Part shown: positions 61,174-64,000 of the stretch, piece by piece
Numbering within the stretch: position 1 is the first letter of the stretch
How the letters are laid out: each line of letters starts with the position of its first letter
NCBI RefSeq assembly: GCF_002335525.1
Contig: NZ_BDUF01000008.1
Span: 31,741-95,740, forward strand
Reading direction: 5' to 3'
Length of the DNA stretch: 64,000 nt
Source of the DNA: Effusibacillus lacus
GTDB taxonomy: Bacteria > Bacillota > Bacilli > Tumebacillales > Effusibacillaceae
Program-made: the position numbers and the translations under genes
Notes under the pieces: model-generated
The model's database searches: none
The model's input: only the letters and a program-made list of their open reading frames with translations
Told to the model about the DNA's origin: nothing

Positions 61174-63813
61174 TTATACACTTGCCAGTTGTTTCTTTAA
61201 AATTTCGGGTACTTGCGAGATGGCACCCGGCACCTTGGATGCATCACGTCCGCCCGCCTGGGCGAGTTCCGGTCGCCCCCCACCGCCGCCACCGGTAATG
61301 GCGGCCACTTCCTTGACAATCTTGCCTGCTTGCAGCCCTTTTGCCACAAGATCTTTCGTAACGGCGGCCACAAAATTCACTTTGCCTTCATTGGTTCCGC
61401 CAACGACCACGACTCCCGAACCGATCCGGTTTCGCAGATCTTCCGCTACATTGCGCAGTCCGTCCATGTCAAGGCCGGACAGTTCTGCCGCAATGTAGGG
61501 AATGCCTTCCATCTGCTGCACCTTGTCGACCAATGCCTTCACTTCATAAGAAGCGAGCTTTCCTTTGAGAGATTCAATCTCCTTCGAGAGTTCTTTGACA
61601 TTGGACTGCAGTACGTCTATCCGGAACGGAATGTCATTGACGCTGGATTTCAGCTTTCCGGCCACTTCTTCCAGCAGCCTGGTTTGCTGCTGCATATACT
61701 CGTAAGCTCCGCGTCCGGTCACAGCTTCCACCCTGCGAATGCCTGCGCCGATGGACGATTCGGAAACGATTTTAAAGATGCCGATCTCCCCGGTACGGGC
61801 CACATGGCAGCCGCCACACAGCTCGACCGAATAATCGCCAGCTTTAACCACACGCACCACATCTCCGTATTTTTCGCCAAACAAGGCCATGGCTCCCATT
61901 TTCTTCGCCTCGTCAATCGGCATCTCACGGATTTCAACCGGCGTATTGGCCCAGATCTGTTCATTGACTTTCTGCTCGACCTGAGCAATCTCTTCCGGTG
62001 TCATGGCGCTCAGGTGGGAGAAGTCAAACCGCAGGCGGTCCGACTCTACCAAAGATCCCGCTTGCGCCACATGCTCACCCAGTACTTCCCGCAATGCCTT
62101 GTGCAACAGGTGCGTGCCCGTATGGTTCTTGATGATGTCGGCTCGCTTGTCCGTGTCAATCGATGCTTCCACCGTATCCATCACGTTCACTTCACCCGAA
62201 ATCACTTTAACCTTATGCAAATGGTAGCCGTTCGGAGCCTTCTGTACATCCATTACCTGCAGCTGTGCCTTTTCACCGACTGAGATAATCCCCTTGTCTG
62301 CTACCTGGCCGCCCGACTCGGCATAGAACGGGGTGTGGTCGAGAACCACTTCGACTACGTCCCCTTCGTGGGCCGATTTTGCAATCTCCCCATCTTTAAT
62401 AATTGCCAGTACGATTCCGGACGATGCCGTTTCCGTATAGCCGACAAACGTGGATGCCAGTTCGCCCAGTTCTTCGAATACGGTGTTTTGCACCTGCATC
62501 GAGGATATGTCCTTGCGTGCGGCCCGGGCCCGTTCCCGCTGTTCCTGAAGCGCTTTTTCAAATCCTTCCCGGTCAATGGTCAGGTGGTTCTCGTAAGCGA
62601 TGTCCTCTGTAAGGTCGATTGGGAATCCGTAAGTATCGTACAGTCGGAACACGTCTTCCCCGGGAATAACGGTTTTCCCGTCAGCCTTGACCCGGGCGAT
62701 CACTTCTGCAAGCAGATTTTCCCCTTCCTGCAGGGTTTCGGAGAAGCGCTCTTCCTCCGCCTTGATTACACGCTCAATGAATTCGCGTTTCTGCACTACT
62801 TCCGAGTAGTACATGCCCATGATATCGCCTACTACCTTAACCAACCGGAACAGGAACGGCTTCTCAATGCCCAGTACCTTTCCGTAACGGACTGCCCGGC
62901 GCAGCAGACGGCGAATTACATACCCGCGGCCTTCGTTTGACGGGAGCGCTCCATCGCCAACGGAGAAGGTTACGGTTCGTACATGGTCGGCAATCACCTT
63001 GAATGCAACATCCCATTCTTCCTTCTCACGGTAGGGTTTTCCGGAAATGCGGCTTGTCTCCTCAATGATCGGCAGGAACAGGTCGGTATCAAAGTTGGTT
63101 TCGCCGTTTTGCAGCAATGAGCAGAAGCGCTCCAATCCGGCGCCGGTATCGATGTTCTTTTTCGGCAGTTCGGTGTAGGTCCCGTCCGGATTGTGATTGA
63201 ACTGGGAAAACACCAGATTCCAGACTTCAAGGAATCGGTTGCCTCCATCAAGATCCGGATGGAAATCTTCCGGCTGTCCTCTTTCCGGGTTGCGATCATA
63301 GAAGATTTCGGAACACGGTCCGCAGGGACCTTCCCCGATGTCCCAGAAGTTGTCGCTTTCCGTTCGGGCAATCTTCTCGGCAGGGATACCGATTTCCTCA
63401 TTCCAGACCTTGAAAGCTTCGTCATCTTCATGATGAACGGTCACGTACAGACGATCCTTGTCAAAACCAATCCACTCTTTGGAGGTGAGGAATTCCCACG
63501 CCCAATGAATCGCTTCCCGTTTGAAGTAATCACCAATCGAAAAGTTTCCGAGCATTTCGAAGAAGGTATGGTGGCGGGCTGTCTTTCCCACATTTTCGAT
63601 ATCATTGGTCCGGATGCACTTTTGCGAGTTGGTCATGCGCGGATTCTTGGGAACCTCGCTGCCGTCAAAATACTTCTTAAGCGGAGCCATCCCCGCATTG
63701 ATCCACAACAGGGACGGGTCGTTATAAGGCACCAGGCTGGCGCTTGGCACGATGTCATGCCCTTTGGATTCGAAGAAACGTAAAAACTTCTCCCGGATTT
63801 CGTAAGATTTCAT
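61174..63813 (-). CDS. alaS: Alanyl-tRNA synthetase
   Basis: AlaS charges tRNA-Ala. The 879-residue protein has the class II catalytic start [20 protein letters not shown], motif 2 [18 protein letters not shown], the editing-domain zinc ligands [12 protein letters not shown] (HxxxH) and [10 protein letters not shown] (CxxxH), and the C-Ala domain [16 protein letters not shown]. The ATG at 63813 has GGAGG 6 bases upstream; a longer frame is only leader. The leader shows three short repeats but no T-box motif within the window. Confidence 0.98.
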   Translation of the reverse strand: MKSYEIREKFLRFFESKGHDIVPSASLVPYNDPSLLWINAGMAPLKKYFDGSEVPKNPRMTNSQKCIRTNDIENVGKTARHHTFFEMLGNFSIGDYFKREAIHWAWEFLTSKEWIGFDKDRLYVTVHHEDDEAFKVWNEEIGIPAEKIARTESDNFWDIGEGPCGPCSEIFYDRNPERGQPEDFHPDLDGGNRFLEVWNLVFSQFNHNPDGTYTELPKKNIDTGAGLERFCSLLQNGETNFDTDLFLPIIEETSRISGKPYREKEEWDVAFKVIADHVRTVTFSVGDGALPSNEGRGYVIRRLLRRAVRYGKVLGIEKPFLFRLVKVVGDIMGMYYSEVVQKREFIERVIKAEEERFSETLQEGENLLAEVIARVKADGKTVIPGEDVFRLYDTYGFPIDLTEDIAYENHLTIDREGFEKALQEQRERARAARKDISSMQVQNTVFEELGELASTFVGYTETASSGIVLAIIKDGEIAKSAHEGDVVEVVLDHTPFYAESGGQVADKGIISVGEKAQLQVMDVQKAPNGYHLHKVKVISGEVNVMDTVEASIDTDKRADIIKNHTGTHLLHKALREVLGEHVAQAGSLVESDRLRFDFSHLSAMTPEEIAQVEQKVNEQIWANTPVEIREMPIDEAKKMGAMALFGEKYGDVVRVVKAGDYSVELCGGCHVARTGEIGIFKIVSESSIGAGIRRVEAVTGRGAYEYMQQQTRLLEEVAGKLKSSVNDIPFRIDVLQSNVKELSKEIESLKGKLASYEVKALVDKVQQMEGIPYIAAELSGLDMDGLRNVAEDLRNRIGSGVVVVGGTNEGKVNFVAAVTKDLVAKGLQAGKIVKEVAAITGGGGGGRPELAQAGGRDASKVPGAISQVPEILKKQLASV

Positions 63814-63842
63814 TGTAATCCTCCTCGTATTGCTCATTAATG

Positions 63843-63897
63843 GTTTGTACGGAACTGGGCCTAACTTGCGGACTTGGCCCGATTTTCGGACTGGGCT
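63843..63897 (-). repeat. Three short repeats in the alaS leader
   Basis: On the plus strand CGGAACTGGGC (63850), CGGACTTGGCC (63869) and CGGACTGGGC (63887) recur every 18-19 bases. A small hairpin AGGTG/CACCT lies just upstream near 63920-63940. Function unknown. They lie 30 bases before the ribosome site. Confidence 0.55.
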
Positions 63898-64000
63898 CGT
63901 TTCGAAAATAAACATTCCTGTAGGTGTTAAGATTTCACCTTTGCCAAAACAGGAAACGCCTCGGTATGATGGGGGTGTCACGGGTCAGAAGCCCTTAAAC

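Noticed and set aside
63814..64000. T-box riboswitch in front of alaS
   Set aside because: No AGGGTGGNACCGCG-like core and no terminator close to the start codon are visible. A T-box further upstream cannot be excluded.

Overview
The window is chromosomal DNA of a Gram-positive, endospore-type Bacillales bacterium. Signs of this are CodY, groES-groEL preceded by a perfect CIRCE element, PurS/PurQ/PurL organisation, guanine riboswitches, PurR-type boxes, the YdiF-type ABC-F ATPase, DUF1450 and DUF3055 proteins, and strong GGAGG ribosome binding sites. Moderate GC content, an adenosylhomocysteinase and an acyl-ACP desaturase point away from Bacillus itself. An Alicyclobacillaceae-like genus such as Effusibacillus or Tumebacillus is my guess only. 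Gene order from thiL-tsaE-tsaB-rimI-tsaD through ydiF, tatC and groESL to moxR-DUF58-transglutaminase-guaA-pbuG-purEKBCSQL follows the Bacillus subtilis backbone as I remember it, with accessory DNA inserted at several points.

Layout, in window order. 1-5645: purine operon purE-purK-purB-purC-purS-purQ-purL on the minus strand, with a sigma-A promoter, two PurR-type boxes, a guanine riboswitch and attenuator hairpins. 5674-9000: vanW-like gene, a helix-hairpin-helix protein, then a scarred zone with a secreted stalk-domain protein, a relic of a second vanW gene, a broken nucleotidyltransferase and a copy of the ispG 3' end. 8999-13673: ispG, pbuG and guaA, the last with its own promoter, PurR-like boxes and guanine riboswitch. 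13656-19469: transglutaminase/DUF58/MoxR operon and a secreted M23 peptidase. 19681-21984: small regulators, including an S24-type repressor divergent from a small Xre protein, and two related coiled-coil proteins. 22127-26492: a decayed island bounded by an 18-bp direct repeat made of the groEL 3' end, with an ECF sigma/anti-sigma/lipoprotein cluster, a broken nuclease gene, and fragments of integrase, endolysin and holin. 26477-28532: groESL. 28700-30615: MFS transporter and ArsR regulator. 30853-36908: one long run containing folate, SDR, unknown, molybdenum cofactor, Tat and HAD genes. 37122-40866: ABC-F ATPase convergent and overlapping with a large membrane protein. 41068-43750: a Spo0A-box-preceded unknown locus, a PAS histidine kinase and a DnaA-box cluster. 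43846-47712: the t6A genes plus rimI and thiL. 47785-64000: cation transporter, tex, DUF3055, DedA, DUF1450, Amj, a glutamine amidotransferase, ahcY, codY, an Fe-S-type protein, a lipoprotein, a CbiX-type chelatase, an MFS protein, a desaturase, a thioesterase and alaS.

The most unusual structural signal is a family of about 27-nt imperfect palindromes, with AATA/TATT ends and variable but mostly self-complementary centres. They occur singly or in small tandem groups in at least five intergenic gaps, one of them inside the purine operon. I see no tRNA, rRNA, CRISPR array or intact insertion sequence.
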